Assembly: GCF_003149145.1 (NCBI RefSeq)
Contig: NZ_QGDQ01000038.1
Location: 1 to 46,564, forward strand
DNA length: 46,564 nt
DNA from: Quadrisphaera granulorum
Lineage (GTDB): Bacteria; Actinomycetota; Actinomycetes; Actinomycetales; Quadrisphaeraceae
Direction: 5' to 3'
Shown: piece by piece, positions 7,408 through 17,229 of the stretch
Layout of the letters: each line of letters opens with the position of its first letter
Numbering within the stretch: the stretch's first letter is position 1
Program-made: the position numbers and the translations under genes
Notes under the pieces: generated by a model
Database searches by the model: none
Seen by the model: only the letters and a program-made list of their open reading frames with translations
Told to the model about the DNA's origin: nothing

Positions 7408-9888
7408 TCAGCCCTGGGGGGTGCCGCCGGGGGCGGGCTGAGCGCTGCCGTCCCCGTTCCCCGCAGCGCGCTGGTCGCCCGCGGGCTGACCACCGCCGGC
7501 GGGCTGGCCGGAGCCAGCCTGCGGGGCGCTACCCCCACCCGCCTGAGCAGCGCCACCAGCGTCCTGAGAAGGCTGGTCGGTGCTCGCGCCGCCGTTGTCG
7601 CCGCTGCTCTGGCTGGGCGCCGGGCTCGACAGGGAGCTCGGCGAGGAGGTCGACGCGGGCGGAGCCGGCGGCGTGCCGATGATGCTCGCCAGCGGGGCGG
7701 TGAAGTCTTCCCGAGGAGCGCCAGCAAGCGCCTTGTCCATGTACGCCTGCCACATCGGCGCGGCGAGCGTCCCGCCGTACATCTCCGAGTACCGGTGACC
7801 GTTGATCACCGCGCCGTTCAGCGACATGCTGCCGCTGGGCACGCCGACCCACACCGCCGTCGCCAGTTGCGGCGTGTACCCGGTGAACCACGCGGCCACG
7901 GAGTTGTTCGTCGTCCCCGTCTTTCCGGCGGCTTCGCGGCCGCCCGCCAGGCCGTCACCGGCCGCCGTCCCCTGCGTCAGCACCCGCTGCAGCGCGTACG
8001 TGACGCCGTCGGCAACCTCCTGAGGGATCGCCTGCGTGCAGGTGGACGGCGGTACCGGCAGCGCCTTGCCGTCGGGGCCGGTGATCGACGTGATGGCCGT
8101 CGGGGTGCAGTACTTCCCCTCGGCGGCGAACGCCGCGTACGCGCTGGCCACCGTGAGCGGGGAGACACTGTCGATCCCGAGCGTCATCGACGGCGTCACC
8201 GTGAGGTCGGTGCTCTTCTTTCCGGTGGGGTTGTGCGTGTCGGGCTGGGCCTTGTGCATGCCGAGGGCCTGCGCGGTGGCCGCGACGTCGCACAGCGGCA
8301 GCTGGTTCTCCATGGCCGCGTAGCCGGTGTTGATGGAGTCGGCGGTGGCGTGCAGCACCGTCATCGACGACGTGCCCTCGCCGTCGCCGGCGTTCTTCGG
8401 TGCCCACGGCTTGCCCGTGTACGGCGTGCCGGCGGGTTCGCATCTGCCGTACTGCCAGCTGTCGTTGGGGAAGGTGCGCTCGCTGCCGTCGACGGTGTCG
8501 TAGAGCGAGTGCCCGGCAGCGAGCCACGTGGCCAGCACGAACGGCTTGAAGTTCGAGCCCGGCTGGAAGCCACCGGAGCCGCCGTCGGCGGCGTCGGTGC
8601 TGTAGTTGATCGATGTGTCCGTGGGCGGTGCGTCGTCGGCCGTGCTGTACGTCCGGTTCTGCGCCATCGCGACGATCTTCCCGGTGCCCGGCTGCACGGA
8701 CACGATGGCGGCGCCGACCCCTGACGTCCCGGGCAGCTGCACCACGTTCCCGTTCACGATCTTGTTGTTCCGCACGGTGGAGTTGCCGGCGGGGACGGCG
8801 CTGGTGACCTCGGCCGCCGCGGCCTGTTGCGCGTGCGGGTCCAGCGTCGTGGTGATGGTGAGGCCGCCGCGGTAGAGCTGGGCGAGGCGATCAGCCCGGG
8901 TGCCGCCGAAGGCGTCGTCGTCGAGGAACTGCCCGACCACGTCGTCGCAGAAGTACGCCGCCGAGCCCGCCTGGGCGCACCCGTCGGGGGTCGGCTGCAC
9001 ATGGAGCATCGAGGCGATGGGGACGGCGACGGCGGCGTCGTGCTGGGCCTGCGCGATGTCGCCGAGCTGCAGCATCCTGTCGAGCACGGTGTCGCGGCGC
9101 TGCTTCGCGGCGTCGGGGTGGTTCACCGGGTCGTAGCCGGTGGGGTTCTGCACGATGCCCGCCAAGAGCGCCGCCTCGGGCAGGTCGAGCTGGGCGGCGG
9201 ACTTGTCGAACCAGTGCTCGCTCGCTGCCTCGATGCCGTACTGACCGCCACCGAAGTTGGCGATGTTGAGGTAGTTCTCGAGGATCTGCTGCTTGGAGTA
9301 CTTCTTGTCCGCGGCGATGGCGAGTCGCATCTCGCGCAGCTTGCGCACGATGCCGTCGATGCCGGACCTGACCGTGACCTCGTCGAAGACCTTCTGACGC
9401 TGCTCCGGGGTGGCGTTGGGAGGCAGCGCCGCGAGGGCCTGCTCCACCTGCTGGTTCTTGATCCACTGCTGGGTGAGGGTGGAGGCGCCCTGCTCGTCGC
9501 CACCGGTCAGGTCGTCGACGATGGCGCGAGCCACGCCCCGCGGGTCGACCCCGCCGTGCTCGTAGAACCGGTTGTCCTCGATGTCGATGAGGGCCTTCTG
9601 CATGACCGGCGCGACCTTGTCGAGCGGCACCGAGATCCGGTTCTCGTAGTAGAAGGTGGCCATCGGCGTGCCGTCGGCATAGAGGATGCGCGACTGCTGG
9701 CTGAGGGTCGGCTGGTCGAGCGAGGCGGGCAGGCTGTTGAGGGAGACCACCGAGTCACCGGTGGTCAGGCCGAGGCCGAGGACGGCGGGAGCGGCCAGGC
9801 CAGCCACGAGCAGGCCGGCGCTGGCGCTCACCGCGAGGAAGCCCGCCAGCAGCCGGGTAGAACGGCCGAACGAGGTGCGTAGCGGCAT
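7408..9888 (-). CDS. class A penicillin-binding protein (transglycosylase/transpeptidase)
   Basis: A bifunctional peptidoglycan synthase of 826 residues. After a short cytoplasmic start and a membrane helix (about residues 12-40), a GT51 glycosyltransferase domain shows E104-D105 in 'IDIEDNRFYEHGGVD' and 'GASTLTQQWIKN'. The penicillin-binding domain has S445-x-x-K448 (S-N-F-K), S518-I-N520 and K656-T-G. It polymerises lipid II and cross-links the stems outside the membrane. The last 100 or so residues are a Gly/Ser/Gln/Pro-rich tail, presumably in the wall. It converges with pepN; the lipoprotein gene upstream on the same strand is separated by a repeat pair, so the two are probably not one tight operon. 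Confidence 0.95.
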   Translation of the reverse strand: MPLRTSFGRSTRLLAGFLAVSASAGLLVAGLAAPAVLGLGLTTGDSVVSLNSLPASLDQPTLSQQSRILYADGTPMATFYYENRISVPLDKVAPVMQKALIDIEDNRFYEHGGVDPRGVARAIVDDLTGGDEQGASTLTQQWIKNQQVEQALAALPPNATPEQRQKVFDEVTVRSGIDGIVRKLREMRLAIAADKKYSKQQILENYLNIANFGGGQYGIEAASEHWFDKSAAQLDLPEAALLAGIVQNPTGYDPVNHPDAAKQRRDTVLDRMLQLGDIAQAQHDAAVAVPIASMLHVQPTPDGCAQAGSAAYFCDDVVGQFLDDDAFGGTRADRLAQLYRGGLTITTTLDPHAQQAAAAEVTSAVPAGNSTVRNNKIVNGNVVQLPGTSGVGAAIVSVQPGTGKIVAMAQNRTYSTADDAPPTDTSINYSTDAADGGSGGFQPGSNFKPFVLATWLAAGHSLYDTVDGSERTFPNDSWQYGRCEPAGTPYTGKPWAPKNAGDGEGTSSMTVLHATADSINTGYAAMENQLPLCDVAATAQALGMHKAQPDTHNPTGKKSTDLTVTPSMTLGIDSVSPLTVASAYAAFAAEGKYCTPTAITSITGPDGKALPVPPSTCTQAIPQEVADGVTYALQRVLTQGTAAGDGLAGGREAAGKTGTTNNSVAAWFTGYTPQLATAVWVGVPSGSMSLNGAVINGHRYSEMYGGTLAAPMWQAYMDKALAGAPREDFTAPLASIIGTPPAPPASTSSPSSLSSPAPSQSSGDNGGASTDQPSQDAGGAAQAGGGSAPQAGSGQPAGGGQPAGDQRAAGNGDGSAQPAPGGTPQG

Positions 9889-9966
9889 GCCGATGACGCT
9901 ACGCAGCTCACCGTGGCGTCAGCTGAACGCTTCCTGGACGCTCGCTGTCGCCGTCGTCCTCCTCCT

Positions 9967-10033
9967 TCCCGCACTTTCCTCGGCAAGTGCCCAGAGAAGG
10001 GGCACCTTGGCGCACTTGCCGCGGAAAGTGCGG
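9967..10033. repeat. paired CGCACTT(T/G)CC...AAGTGCG hairpins, inverted
   Basis: Copy 1 (9967-9989) reads CCCGCACTTTCCTCGGCAAG onward; copy 2 (10009-10033) is the opposite orientation (GCGCACTTGCCGCGGAAAGT onward). They sit between the 3' end of the lipoprotein gene and the 5' end of the PBP gene, so here the family is not confined to convergent gaps. Confidence 0.8.
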
Positions 10034-10044
10034 AAAGGGGGGCG

Positions 10045-10971
10045 TCAGGAGGTCGGGGCGAGAAGCGCCTGCGCGGACGGCAGGAGGTATGGCGTGACCG
10101 TCGACCACGGGATCGTGTAGCTGGGCATGCCGTGCATGCCGAGCTGGTAGTCCTGGAAGGTGAAGGTCAGGCCCTTGTCGTCGCTCTGCCATGCCGACCA
10201 GTTGGCCGTGGTCGGCGCCAGGCCGTCGGAGCCGGACGGGTCGTAGCCGTCTGCCTTGGCCTGCTCGATGACCAGCGGCGCGAACGCCGTCAGCGCCTCC
10301 TTCTGGTTCTTGAACAGGTGCTCGAGCGTGACGGGGGCGCCGCTCGCCGCGACGAGCACCACGGTGTTGTCGACGTTGGTCGGGTGCGCGGCGCCCTCGT
10401 AGAAGTCACTCATGGGGATCTCGATCTGCACGGTCCGCCCGTCGTTGGTGGTCACCGCGGCCTCGCCGTCGAGGGTGTGCTTGCTCTCCGGGTCGTCACC
10501 GTTCTGCGTCTTCGAGGCGGTGACGGCACTCTGCGCGGAGGCCTCGACACGCCGGTTCACCTCGGCCACCGCGGCACCTGAGCCGGTGAAGGTCGGCAGG
10601 GTGATGTCCCAGCTGAAGCCACCTTCGCTGCCCGACAGGTGCTTGTCGGGGCCGCGAGTGAACGGCTTGACGACCGTCACCGGAACCGCCTTGCCCGAGG
10701 CTGAGGACGACGACGACGGCTTGCTCGTCGCGTGGGCTGGCGCCGACGCGGAGGCTGTGGCGGTCTCGGTGGCGGCTGCTGACGCACCCGTCGACGCTGT
10801 CGACGACGCACCGGCCGTGTCCGTGGCGCCACCGCCGCAGGCGGCGAGAAGGAGCACCGAGGTCACGGAACCTGCGGCCAGGAGCGCGCGGGCGGTCGCG
10901 GAACCGAGGGGAAGGGGTGATCGCACGAAGGCGGACGCTAGGCCTGTCAGCTGGGAACGGACCCGCGACAC
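10045..10971 (-). CDS. lipoprotein with a DUF3298/RsiV-type domain
   Basis: From the GTG at 10971 the product has 308 residues. A basic N-terminus and hydrophobic stretch end in a lipobox 'LLLAAC', followed by a long Ala/Ser/Thr-rich linker (including 'SKPSSSSSASG') that would tether the domain to the membrane. The C-terminal part ('FTFQDYQLGMHGMPSYTIPW') resembles the DUF3298 domain of RsiV-type anti-sigma factors and related secreted proteins. No transmembrane anti-sigma segment or sigma factor is present, so an RsiV-like role is not supported; the function is unknown. An ATG at 11007 lies inside a GTGATCATGG repeat and is unlikely to be the start. Confidence 0.75.
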   Translation of the reverse strand: MSRVRSQLTGLASAFVRSPLPLGSATARALLAAGSVTSVLLLAACGGGATDTAGASSTASTGASAAATETATASASAPAHATSKPSSSSSASGKAVPVTVVKPFTRGPDKHLSGSEGGFSWDITLPTFTGSGAAVAEVNRRVEASAQSAVTASKTQNGDDPESKHTLDGEAAVTTNDGRTVQIEIPMSDFYEGAAHPTNVDNTVVLVAASGAPVTLEHLFKNQKEALTAFAPLVIEQAKADGYDPSGSDGLAPTTANWSAWQSDDKGLTFTFQDYQLGMHGMPSYTIPWSTVTPYLLPSAQALLAPTS

Positions 10972-10983
10972 GCCGCCCCCGTC

Positions 10984-11148
10984 CGTGATCATGGGACTTG
11001 TGCACAAACCCCACCGTGATCATGGACGTTGCGCGCAGAACGGGGCGTGATCATGGGAGTTGTGCACAACCGCGCCGACGCGATCCCCGCCCGCCGTACA
11101 CAGAGTCCATGATCACGGTCAGTGGCGTGCACAACGTCCATGATCACG
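10984..11148. repeat. GTGATCATGG repeat cluster, five copies
   Basis: Three forward copies (from 10984, 11014 and 11046) and two reverse copies (from 11107 and 11138). Several carry the sub-family interior GTTGTGCACAA or its variants. The cluster fills the whole 181-base gap between the lipoprotein gene and the Eis-like gene. Confidence 0.88.
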
Positions 11149-11152
11149 CGGG

Positions 11153-12412
11153 TTAGAAGTGGCCGATCGTGGGCCAGGACGTCGGCTGCCAGGCCAGCTG
11201 CGCCGACAGGCGCCCCACCGCCGCCGCATCCCCACGAACCCGGCCAGCGGCCGCCAGCGCTACGAGCGACGTCTCCCCGAGGTAGGCCGCGGACAGCGCG
11301 CCGACGTCGCACGTCACGTCGGCGTCCGCCGTCGTCGTCGTCACTGTCGCCAACCCATCGGCCACATCCAGCCGCCAGCGGCCCCCGGCGATGCCCAGCG
11401 CGTCGTGCACCTCCAGCACGCACGACCCCGCTGGGCCGAGCCAACCGCGAGCCTCGAGCGCCGCGGGCACGTCGAGCAGCCGCGCCCAGAGGTGGTCGCT
11501 GCCCTCACCGGCGAGCGCGTCGCGGCGGTCGGCCAGGAGCTCGGGCAGCGGGTCATCGAGTGGCCGCTCGGTGATGCGCAACCTGTCGACGATGTCCATC
11601 GACAGCAGGTGCTGCCACAGCGCAGCCTGTGCGGCGGGAGTCGCGGCGAAGACGTCGTGCACCTCGAGCGTCGTGTCATGGCGCATGGCCTGCCAGCTCT
11701 CCTGAGCCCGGTAGCGCGCGACCCCGACCGCAGCACCGGAGGCGTCGCGCGCGATCAGCGCGGGGCGGGCCGCCGTGGCGTCGTCGCCGGGTCCCGGAGC
11801 CAGACCCAGCGCCTCGTCCCAGAATCGCTCGGTGCGGAGCACCGCTCCCGGCCGGGCGGCCGCCACCGCGGCGAACAGCACGGGAGCCTCGGCGCGCAGG
11901 TCGGCGTCGTCGACCAGCTCGACGCGGATGCCCTCGGTGCCGGTGGGCACGTGGGCCAGCGACGCCGGAACGCGCACCGTCAGCGTCTGCCCAGCCACGG
12001 CCGCCCCGAAGCCGTACCGCCCGTAGATCGGCGCCTCCCCGGCCACGAGGTACGCCAGCGGCACGCCGCGCTCGCGCGCCGCACTTAGATCGGCAGTGAT
12101 CATCCGGGTGAGGATCCCGCGGCGGCGATGGGTGGGCGCCACGGTCACCGTGCTGATGTGGTCCGTGAGCACACTGTGGCCAGCGCCGCCGGGCACGGGC
12201 AGCGACCACTCCCACGAGCGGTAGGTGCCGACCACACGATCGCCATCGAAGGCGCCCGTGAGCCGCTGCCCTTCCCACGTCGGCCGCCGGTGCTCGACGT
12301 GCTCGGCGGTCACCGTCTTCGGGTAGAGAAAGGTGCGGCGCGAGCAGCGCAGCCACTCCAGCTGCTCGCCCTCGGTGACCGCCCGGATCTCGACCTGCTG
12401 CTCCGAGCTCAC
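11153..12412 (-). CDS. Eis-family GNAT N-acetyltransferase
   Basis: A 419-residue protein with the Eis architecture: an N-terminal GNAT domain whose acetyl-CoA loop is 'VTVAPTHRRRGILTRMI', a tyrosine-bearing segment 'APIYGRYGFG', a second GNAT-like domain, and a C-terminal sterol-carrier-like domain. It ends '...TIGHF': as in Eis, the final residue is phenylalanine, whose carboxylate acts as general base. Eis enzymes acetylate amines, including aminoglycosides, at several positions; the natural substrate here is unknown. The start is the GTG at 12412, preceded by a G-rich stretch. Confidence 0.9.
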   Translation of the reverse strand: MSSEQQVEIRAVTEGEQLEWLRCSRRTFLYPKTVTAEHVEHRRPTWEGQRLTGAFDGDRVVGTYRSWEWSLPVPGGAGHSVLTDHISTVTVAPTHRRRGILTRMITADLSAARERGVPLAYLVAGEAPIYGRYGFGAAVAGQTLTVRVPASLAHVPTGTEGIRVELVDDADLRAEAPVLFAAVAAARPGAVLRTERFWDEALGLAPGPGDDATAARPALIARDASGAAVGVARYRAQESWQAMRHDTTLEVHDVFAATPAAQAALWQHLLSMDIVDRLRITERPLDDPLPELLADRRDALAGEGSDHLWARLLDVPAALEARGWLGPAGSCVLEVHDALGIAGGRWRLDVADGLATVTTTTADADVTCDVGALSAAYLGETSLVALAAAGRVRGDAAAVGRLSAQLAWQPTSWPTIGHF

Positions 12413-12450
12413 GCCCCCACGCTAGGACGCCGCTGCCGACGACCCGCTCA

Positions 12451-12507
12451 GGTGTGCACAGAGTCCATGATCACGGCCCGTCGTGTGCACAACGTCCATG
12501 ATCACGG
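12451..12507. repeat. GTGATCATGG repeats, two tandem 31-base units
   Basis: Two direct units, each GTGTGCACA(R)...TCCATGATCACGG, with cores starting at 12465 and 12496. They belong to the TGTGCACA sub-family also seen at 10984-11148, one gene away. They fill most of the gap between the eis-like gene and malQ. Confidence 0.85.
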
Positions 12508-12510
12508 AGG

Positions 12511-14802
12511 TTAGTCGTCGCTACGCCCGACCAGCTCGGCCAGCGAGATCACCCGCGGCCGCTCGCGCAGCTCCTCCAGCAGCACCACCTGGCCGGAGCC
12601 GTCGGTGAGCGGCACCCGCCAGTTCGGGTACTCGTCGGAGGTGCCGGGCTGGTTCTGCGTGCGGCGGTCGCCCACGGCATCCGTGAGCGCCACCCCGACG
12701 AGCTTGGCGGGCGTCGCCAGCAGGAAGGCGTGCAGCGCCTCGACCACCTCGCGCTCGGTGGGCTGCTCCCCCAGCAGCCCGAGCTCGCGCAGCTGCGCCA
12801 TGACGGCGGCACGGTCGGCCTCGTCGGCGGCGCGCTCCTCGTCGATGGAGCGCGTCAGCAGGCCGAGCCGGTCGCGCAGCTCGATGTGCTCGCCCGCGAG
12901 GTAGCCGGCCGTCGGCGGCAGGTCGTGCGTGTTCACCGTGGCCAGGCACAGCTCCCGCCAGGACTGCGGCGGCAGGGGCTTGCCCTCGCCGTCCTTCTCG
13001 AACCACAGCACGGACGTGCCGAGCACGCCCCGCTCGGTGAGATACCCGCGCACCCACGGCTCGACCAGGCCGAGGTCTTCTCCGACGACGACGGCGCCGG
13101 CGCGCGCGGCCTCCAGGCAGAGGATGCCGACGAGCGCGTCGTGGTCGTAGCGGACGTAGGTGCCCATGCCGGGGCCGGAGCCGTTCGGCACCCACCAGAG
13201 GCGGAACAGGCCGAGCACGTGGTCGACGCGGACGCCGCCGGCGTGCCGCAGGATCGTGCGGACCATGTCGCGCCACGGCGCGTACCCGGCCTCGGCGAGG
13301 GCCACCGGCTGCCACGGGGGCTGCGACCAGTCCTGGCCCTGCTGGTTGAACGCGTCCGGCGGGGCGCCGACGGAGACACCGGTGGCGAGCACGTCGCGCA
13401 GCGCCCACGCGTCGGCACCGGAGGGGTGGACGCCGACGGCGAGGTCGTGCATGACCCCGAGGGCCATGCCCGCGTCGATGGCGGTGGCCTGCGCGCGGGC
13501 GAGCTGCTCGTCGCACTGCCACTGCAGCCACTCGTGGAACTCGATCATCGGCGCGAGCTCCTCGCGCAGGTGCTCCACCAGCGGCGTGCCGATGCGGGCG
13601 TCCTCCGGCCACGGGGTGCCGGGGCCGAAGTGCTCGATCATCGCGGCCCACAGCGCGTAGTCGGCAAGACCCTGGCCCTCGCGCTCCCGGAACGCGTCGA
13701 AGGCCGCCTGCCGGGCGTGGCTGCGGCCCAGCTCGAAGACCGTACGCAGCGCGGTGCGCTTGGCGGCCCACACGGCGTCACGGTCAAGCTGGCCGGGGTC
13801 GGTGTTGCGGGTCTGCAGCGGCTCGGCCTGCCACTCCACGAGGGCGTGGTCGGTGGCGGGCAGGTAGGCGAACTCGCGCACGTCCTCCACCCGCAGGTAC
13901 ACCGGGTTGGTGAACCGGCGGGTGGTGGGCAGGTAGGGGCTGTCCTGCATGTGTCCCACGGGCTCGGCGGCGAGCAGGGGGTTGACGAGCAGGAAGTCGG
14001 CGCCGAGGTCGCGGCCGGACCAGTCGAGCAGCTCGCTGAGGTCGGCCAGGTCTCCCAGACCCCACGAGGCGCGGCTACGCACCGAGTACAGCTGCGTCAT
14101 GAAGCCCCACCGGTGCCCGGCGCCGGCCAGGTCCGCCGGGAGCTCCAGGCGGTCAGGGGTGACCACGAGCGGGGCCGACGCCTCAGCGACAGCACCGGAA
14201 CCGCCGCCGGTGGTGACCGTCAGCTCGTGCCAGCCCATCGGCAGGTCGGTCGGCAGGGCGAACAGCAGCTCCTCGCGCTGCTCGCCGTCGATCTCGCGGG
14301 TGGTCACGGGCCACTCACCGCCCTCGGTACGCCGGGCGCGCTGCAGCTCGGCGGTGGCGCCGTCCTCCAGCACCACCGACACCCGCACCTGGGCGCCCTT
14401 GGCCACGTGGAGCGGCACGGTGCCGCCGTGACCGGCCCTGACGACGACGACGGGCGGCAGCACGCGGCGCCACGGCGCTAGCTCGTGGTCGGCCAGCGCC
14501 GTCGCGACGTCGTCCTCGGTGGCGCAGGAGATGCCCATGGCGGACAGCACCGCGACGATGGTCGCCCGCGAGACGGTGATGTGGCCGCCCTGCCAGTCCC
14601 AGTACTCGGTAGCCACACCGTGCGCCGTGGCGAGTTCCGCCAGACGGGACGAGGGCATCTCGGCCGGGTCGATGGGCGCCGTGGTGGGGGCGTTCTGGTG
14701 CACGGGTGAAAGGACCTCCAGGTCCGGGCCGGAGGTGGTGACGGAGACGTACCGCCCGTCGCCCTCGCTGGGGGCCAGCAGGGACTGCGGGCTGTCACTC
14801 AC
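12511..14802 (-). CDS. malQ: 4-alpha-glucanotransferase (amylomaltase)
   Basis: A GH77 enzyme of 763 residues that transfers alpha-1,4-glucan segments between maltodextrins in cytosolic glycogen/maltose metabolism. Expected catalytic residues: D527 in 'GVRVDHVLGLFRLWW' (nucleophile), E575 in 'VVGEDLGLVEPW' (acid/base) and D627 in 'VNTHDLPPTAGYL'. An N-terminal region of about 150 residues with a beta-sandwich-like pattern precedes the barrel, as in many actinobacterial MalQ proteins. I set the start at the GTG at 14802 because AGGAG lies 6-10 bases upstream; the frame stays open to 15279, but the extra part overlaps the divergent peptidase gene. No other maltose genes are adjacent. Confidence 0.93.
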   Translation of the reverse strand: MSDSPQSLLAPSEGDGRYVSVTTSGPDLEVLSPVHQNAPTTAPIDPAEMPSSRLAELATAHGVATEYWDWQGGHITVSRATIVAVLSAMGISCATEDDVATALADHELAPWRRVLPPVVVVRAGHGGTVPLHVAKGAQVRVSVVLEDGATAELQRARRTEGGEWPVTTREIDGEQREELLFALPTDLPMGWHELTVTTGGGSGAVAEASAPLVVTPDRLELPADLAGAGHRWGFMTQLYSVRSRASWGLGDLADLSELLDWSGRDLGADFLLVNPLLAAEPVGHMQDSPYLPTTRRFTNPVYLRVEDVREFAYLPATDHALVEWQAEPLQTRNTDPGQLDRDAVWAAKRTALRTVFELGRSHARQAAFDAFREREGQGLADYALWAAMIEHFGPGTPWPEDARIGTPLVEHLREELAPMIEFHEWLQWQCDEQLARAQATAIDAGMALGVMHDLAVGVHPSGADAWALRDVLATGVSVGAPPDAFNQQGQDWSQPPWQPVALAEAGYAPWRDMVRTILRHAGGVRVDHVLGLFRLWWVPNGSGPGMGTYVRYDHDALVGILCLEAARAGAVVVGEDLGLVEPWVRGYLTERGVLGTSVLWFEKDGEGKPLPPQSWRELCLATVNTHDLPPTAGYLAGEHIELRDRLGLLTRSIDEERAADEADRAAVMAQLRELGLLGEQPTEREVVEALHAFLLATPAKLVGVALTDAVGDRRTQNQPGTSDEYPNWRVPLTDGSGQVVLLEELRERPRVISLAELVGRSDD

Positions 14803-14943
14803 GCGGAGCTCCTGGGGTGGTTCTGGCGCGGCTGCGCGCGGCGTCTGACGTCGGGGACGGTACGAGCCCAGCCTGCCCGGCGGGGCGCGCCAGCGCGAGC
14901 GGGCGCGCCGGAGCGTCGGCACCTCCGCATAGGGTCGTGAGGC

Positions 14944-17229
14944 GTGCCGTCGCTCACGCCTCCCGCCTCCGCAGCGCCGCCAGCGGCCCTGGCCTACCCA
15001 CCCGCCGAGCGGCTCGACCTCGTCGAGGAGCTTCCCGCAGGTTCGCCCCGCTACCGCGTCGCCGACCCGTACCGCTGGTTGGAGGACGACGACGACGCGC
15101 GCACCCGCGCCTGGTCCGCCGCTCAGGACGCGCTGTTCGCGGCCGAGCGTGCGACGTGGAAGGGCCGCGACGCCGTGGCCGCCCGCATCGCGCAGCTGCT
15201 GTCGGCCGGGGCCGTGGGCCCGCCGGTGTGGCGCGGCGACCGGTGCTTCCGCGCACGCCGTGACCCCGGCCGCGACCACCCGCAGCTACTCGTCACCGAG
15301 AGGGGACCGGACGGCGCCGTCGTCGAGCGCGTCGTCATCGACCCGCTCGTGTGGGACCCCACCGGCCGCACCACCCTCGACGCGTGGCAGCCTTCGCGCG
15401 AGGGCCACCTGCTGGCGTTCCAGCTGTCCGAGGGCGGCAGCGAGGAGAGCGTGCTCCGCGTGCTCGACGTCGCCACGGGCGAGGTGCTGGACGGGCCGAT
15501 CGAGCGGGTCCGGTACTCCCCCGTCTCTTGGCTGCCGGTCTCCGAGGACGGCGCAGCCCGCTTCTTCTACGTCCGCCGGCTCGCGCCCGAGGGGCTGCCA
15601 GCCGGTGAGGAGAAGTACCACCGCCGCGTCTGGCTGCACCGGGTCGGTGCCGACCCCGACGCGGAACCCGGCGACGGCGGCGACGTCGAGGTGTTCGGCG
15701 CCGGCCAGCCCATCACCACCTACTACGGGGTGGGCACGTCGCTGGACGGCCGCTGGCTGACGGTGACGACGTCGGTGGGCACCTCCCCGCGGTCCGACTG
15801 CTACCTCGCCGACCTCACCGCCGACGGCGGCCTGGCTGCCGGGCTACCGCAGCTACGGCCCGTGGCCGTGGGGCTGGACGCCCACACCAGCGCGGGCGTC
15901 GGGCGCGACGGCCGCCTCTACGTGGGTACCGATCTCGGTGCACCGCGCGGGCGCCTCGCCGTCGCCGATCCGACGGACCCCGAGAACCTCGGACCCGACA
16001 GCTGGCGTGACCTCGTCGGCGAGCGCGACGACGCGGTCCTGGAGGACTACGCCATCCTCGACGGGCCCGAACTGTCCCAGCCGCTGCTGCTGGTCGCGTG
16101 GACGCAGCACGCCGTCGCCCAGCTCACCGTGCACGACCTCGCCAGCGGCGAGCAGCTCCCCGGCGAGCGGGGCATGGTGGCGCTGCCCGGCGCGGGCAGC
16201 CTCGGCGGCCTGCGCGGCCGGCCGGAAGGCGGGCACGAGGCGTGGTTCACGTGGACGTCGACGGTGGAGCTGCCGAGCGTGCTCCGCTGGGACGCGCGCA
16301 CCGCGTCGCTCACCGTCGAGTCCACGGCGCCGGGCCTCGCGTCGATGGGCGAGCTGCCCGCCGTCGTCACCCGCCAGCTGGAGGTGACCAGCTTGGACGG
16401 CACCGTGGTGCGCGCCCTCGCCGTCGCCCGCGCCGACGCCTTCGCCACCCCCGACGCGTCTGCCCCCGCCGCCCCCGCTCCGACGGTGCTGTACGGCTAC
16501 GGCGGCTTCGGTCACACGATGACGCCCGGCTACAGCGCGAGTGCGCTGGCGTGGGTGGAGGCCGGCGGCATCTGGGTGGTGGCCGGCCTGCGCGGCGGCA
16601 ACGAGGAGGGCGAGAGCTGGCACCGCGCCGGCATGCTCGCCGCCAAGCAGAACGTCTTCGACGACTTCCTCGCCGTGGCCGACGCGCTCGCGTCGCGCGG
16701 CTGGACCACGCCCGCGCAGCTCACCATCAGCGGCGGCTCCAACGGCGGGTTGCTCGTCGGGGCGGCGCTCACGCAGAGGCCGCAGGCCTTCGCCGCGGTG
16801 CTCTGCTCCGCGCCGCTGCTCGACATGGTCAGGTACCAGCTGCACGGGCTGGGGGCCACGTGGTCACCGGAGTACGGAGACGCGAACGACCCCGACGACC
16901 TCGGCTGGCTCCTCGCCTACTCCCCCTACCACGCGTGCTCGCCCGACCCGGCGTCCGTGGAGTACCCGGCGGTGCTGTTCACGGTCTTCGACGGGGACTC
17001 CCGCGTCGACCCGCTGCACGCCCGCAAGCTCTGCGCGGCGCTGCAGCACGCCACGCGCTCCGACCCCGCTGAGAAGCCGGTGCTGCTGCGGCGCGAGGCC
17101 GGCGTCGGCCACGGCGCGCGGGCGGTGTCGCGGACGGTGCAGCTCGCGGCGGACACGCTCTGCTTCGCCGCCGCGCACACCGGTCTGGTGCTCGGTGAGC
17201 AGGACGACGACGGCGGGGTGGTCCCGTGA
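14944..17229 (+). CDS. prolyl oligopeptidase family (S9A) serine peptidase
   Basis: A 761-residue S9A peptidase. The N-terminal 'YPPAERLDLVEEL...DPYRWLED' leads into a seven-bladed beta-propeller, and the C-terminal alpha/beta-hydrolase domain has S599 in G-G-S-N-G-G, an aspartate near 685 in 'FDGDSRVDPLHARK' and H723 in 'GVGHGA'. It cuts short peptides after proline in the cytosol; there is no signal peptide. A small acidic run (E-D-D-D-D-A) is near residue 48. The GTG start is 141 bases from the divergent malQ start. The stop overlaps the start of the MscS gene by 4 bases, suggesting coupled translation. Confidence 0.93.
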   Translation: MPSLTPPASAAPPAALAYPPAERLDLVEELPAGSPRYRVADPYRWLEDDDDARTRAWSAAQDALFAAERATWKGRDAVAARIAQLLSAGAVGPPVWRGDRCFRARRDPGRDHPQLLVTERGPDGAVVERVVIDPLVWDPTGRTTLDAWQPSREGHLLAFQLSEGGSEESVLRVLDVATGEVLDGPIERVRYSPVSWLPVSEDGAARFFYVRRLAPEGLPAGEEKYHRRVWLHRVGADPDAEPGDGGDVEVFGAGQPITTYYGVGTSLDGRWLTVTTSVGTSPRSDCYLADLTADGGLAAGLPQLRPVAVGLDAHTSAGVGRDGRLYVGTDLGAPRGRLAVADPTDPENLGPDSWRDLVGERDDAVLEDYAILDGPELSQPLLLVAWTQHAVAQLTVHDLASGEQLPGERGMVALPGAGSLGGLRGRPEGGHEAWFTWTSTVELPSVLRWDARTASLTVESTAPGLASMGELPAVVTRQLEVTSLDGTVVRALAVARADAFATPDASAPAAPAPTVLYGYGGFGHTMTPGYSASALAWVEAGGIWVVAGLRGGNEEGESWHRAGMLAAKQNVFDDFLAVADALASRGWTTPAQLTISGGSNGGLLVGAALTQRPQAFAAVLCSAPLLDMVRYQLHGLGATWSPEYGDANDPDDLGWLLAYSPYHACSPDPASVEYPAVLFTVFDGDSRVDPLHARKLCAALQHATRSDPAEKPVLLRREAGVGHGARAVSRTVQLAADTLCFAAAHTGLVLGEQDDDGGVVP

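Noticed and set aside
10045-11007. ATG at 11007 as start of the lipoprotein gene
   Set aside because: It lies within a GTGATCATGG repeat; the GTG at 10971 gives a normal lipoprotein signal region.
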